A DNA stretch of 24,349 nt, taken from Dehalococcoidia bacterium. GTDB lineage: Bacteria > Chloroflexota > Dehalococcoidia > GIF9 > AB-539-J10. A program made the position numbers and the translations under genes. The stretch spans positions 1 through 24,349 of the forward strand of contig JAUWHW010000019.1 of assembly GCA_030605665.1 (NCBI GenBank). The letters run 5' to 3'. The notes beneath the pieces were generated by a model that was not told where the DNA came from, searched no databases, and worked only from the letters and a program-made list of their open reading frames with translations. The first letter of the stretch is position 1. Each line of letters begins with the position of its first letter. Below, one piece after another: positions 23,343 to 24,349 of the stretch.

Positions 23343-24335
23343 ATGGTTAAACTAGTAGTATGTGGTGCCATAAACTGGGATGTCTGCTGCTTCGTAGAGC
23401 ATTTACCCACGCCTGGGGAGGAAGTTACCGTAAAGCATATTACGCGGGTATCCGGCGGAACAGGGGCTAATGTAGCGGTAGCCGCAGCGCGTATTTTAGG
23501 GCCTAAACAAGTTGCCTTGATCGGCGCTCTGGGAGAGGATGATATTGCCCATCAACAAGTAGCCGCCCTCGATGCCGAAGGAGTCATTACCGAGGGAATC
23601 AACTATGTACCAGGAGAGGAGTCAGGACAGGCTTATATTTTGGTTGACCAAAAGGGGCAAAATGTCATTGCCAGCTGCATGGGAGCGAATGCCAGGCTAT
23701 GCCCCGAACATTTAAACCAGCCACCGGTTAGAGGCCTATTGCAGGAATGCCGAGGCATAGTTCTCACCGACCCTCCGTTGGAGGTAGCGGCAGAGCTGAT
23801 AAACTTGGCAAAACGGCGCAGAATTCCCGTGCTATGGGACCCTGGGATTTTGATAAACCGAGGATGGGAAGCATTGCATGCTCTTGCCAGGCAAACAGAC
23901 ATTCTCTTCTTAAACGAAGCGGAGGCAACTGCCCTTTTCGGAACCGCAGAAGTAGATATGAGCTTGAAGCATCTGCAGGAACTGGGATTCCACAACCACA
24001 TAGTGCTCAAACTCGGTGCTCAAGGAGCAGCAATGCTTGAACCAGCTACGGGTATAGTGGTCGAAGTCCCTGCTCTACCCCTTAAAGAACTAGGTTTAAA
24101 GGTAATTAACACCGTAGGTTGCGGAGATGTCTTTGTGGGGGCCTTTGCCGCTTACCATGTTCTAGGAACCAGCCCACAAAAGTCGCTTATCATGGCTAGT
24201 GTAGCAGCAGGTCTTAATGCCACCCAACCTGAAACACGAGGTAGCCCAGAACGAGCAACCTTAGAGACAACAGAACAACGCAGCCGCGATTTTGGCTTCA
24301 TAATTCGGGAATATAAGCGCTCTAAAAACTGCTGA
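23343..24335 (+). CDS. PfkB-family sugar/nucleoside kinase
   Basis: A 330-aa kinase of the ribokinase family. The N-terminal signature GAINWDVCCFVEHLPTPGEEV is followed by RVSGGTGANVAVAAARILG, the substrate and lid region. The anion hole and catalytic base are in NTVGCGDVFVGAF, with D262 (G-x-G-D) as base. KLGAQGA precedes it. The alanine usual in DTAGxGD is replaced by V in NTVGCGD, which may bear on substrate. It overlaps nothing but starts one base after the nucleoside hydrolase stop, so both are co-transcribed. Ribose, another sugar or a nucleoside are all possible substrates; the operon favours ribose or nucleoside. It ends in TGA, 14 bases before the window edge. Confidence 0.9.
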   Translation: MVKLVVCGAINWDVCCFVEHLPTPGEEVTVKHITRVSGGTGANVAVAAARILGPKQVALIGALGEDDIAHQQVAALDAEGVITEGINYVPGEESGQAYILVDQKGQNVIASCMGANARLCPEHLNQPPVRGLLQECRGIVLTDPPLEVAAELINLAKRRRIPVLWDPGILINRGWEALHALARQTDILFLNEAEATALFGTAEVDMSLKHLQELGFHNHIVLKLGAQGAAMLEPATGIVVEVPALPLKELGLKVINTVGCGDVFVGAFAAYHVLGTSPQKSLIMASVAAGLNATQPETRGSPERATLETTEQRSRDFGFIIREYKRSKNC

Positions 24336-24349
24336 GTAACCTCTCTCAA

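Overview
The window is a bacterial chromosome segment that most likely comes from an uncultivated member of the Dehalococcoidia (Chloroflexota). The evidence is the 16S rRNA gene on the minus strand (1063-2575). As I recall the Dehalococcoides sequence, long stretches around E. coli positions 800-1000 match it almost exactly. No 23S or 5S gene follows: an RNase Y gene lies directly downstream. An isolated 16S gene is also the arrangement known in Dehalococcoides.

Layout. 1-796: 5' part of rny (minus strand). 1063-2654: orphan 16S gene with a boxA-like leader and a near-consensus promoter. 2673-2849: C-terminal scrap of an ISL3-type transposase lying against that promoter. 2931-4476: mtaB and a DUF167 gene (plus strand). 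4473-7113: a two-gene minus-strand unit of a RACo-type corrinoid-protein activator and a catalytic-domain-only pyrrolysyl-tRNA synthetase (PylSc, the split bacterial type). 7323-8246: a stand-alone asparagine-synthase-type PP-loop enzyme. 8377-19183: an eleven-gene minus-strand cobamide uptake and salvage cluster. 19310-24335: a cysteine desulfidase, an archaeal-looking HTH regulator, endonuclease III, a nucleoside hydrolase and a PfkB sugar kinase.

How it fits together. The cobamide cluster reads, in transcription order, two-domain BtuF, an unrecognised 249-aa protein, a DUF71 PP-loop protein, BtuC, BtuD, CbiB, CobD, CobA, CobT, CobS and CobU. It is enough to import corrinoids, adenosylate them, attach the aminopropanol arm and build the nucleotide loop. 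No ring-synthesis gene is present, so this is salvage. Cobamides feed corrinoid proteins, RACo-type enzymes reductively reactivate those proteins, and pyrrolysine is the special residue of methylamine:corrinoid methyltransferases. The RACo-PylSc pair beside the cobamide cluster therefore suggests methylamine-type or related corrinoid-dependent methyl metabolism. This link between genes is inference: no methyltransferase, corrinoid protein, tRNA-Pyl, PylSn or pylBCD was found in the window.

The most notable features are PylSc in a Dehalococcoidia-like genome, overlapping out of frame with a corrinoid activator; a BtuF with two complete tandem binding domains; an unrecognised Cys-rich protein inside the B12 operon; and an intergenic repeat family that has also entered coding sequence in frame (cobU and mtaB, with an unrelated repeat in the nucleoside hydrolase gene).
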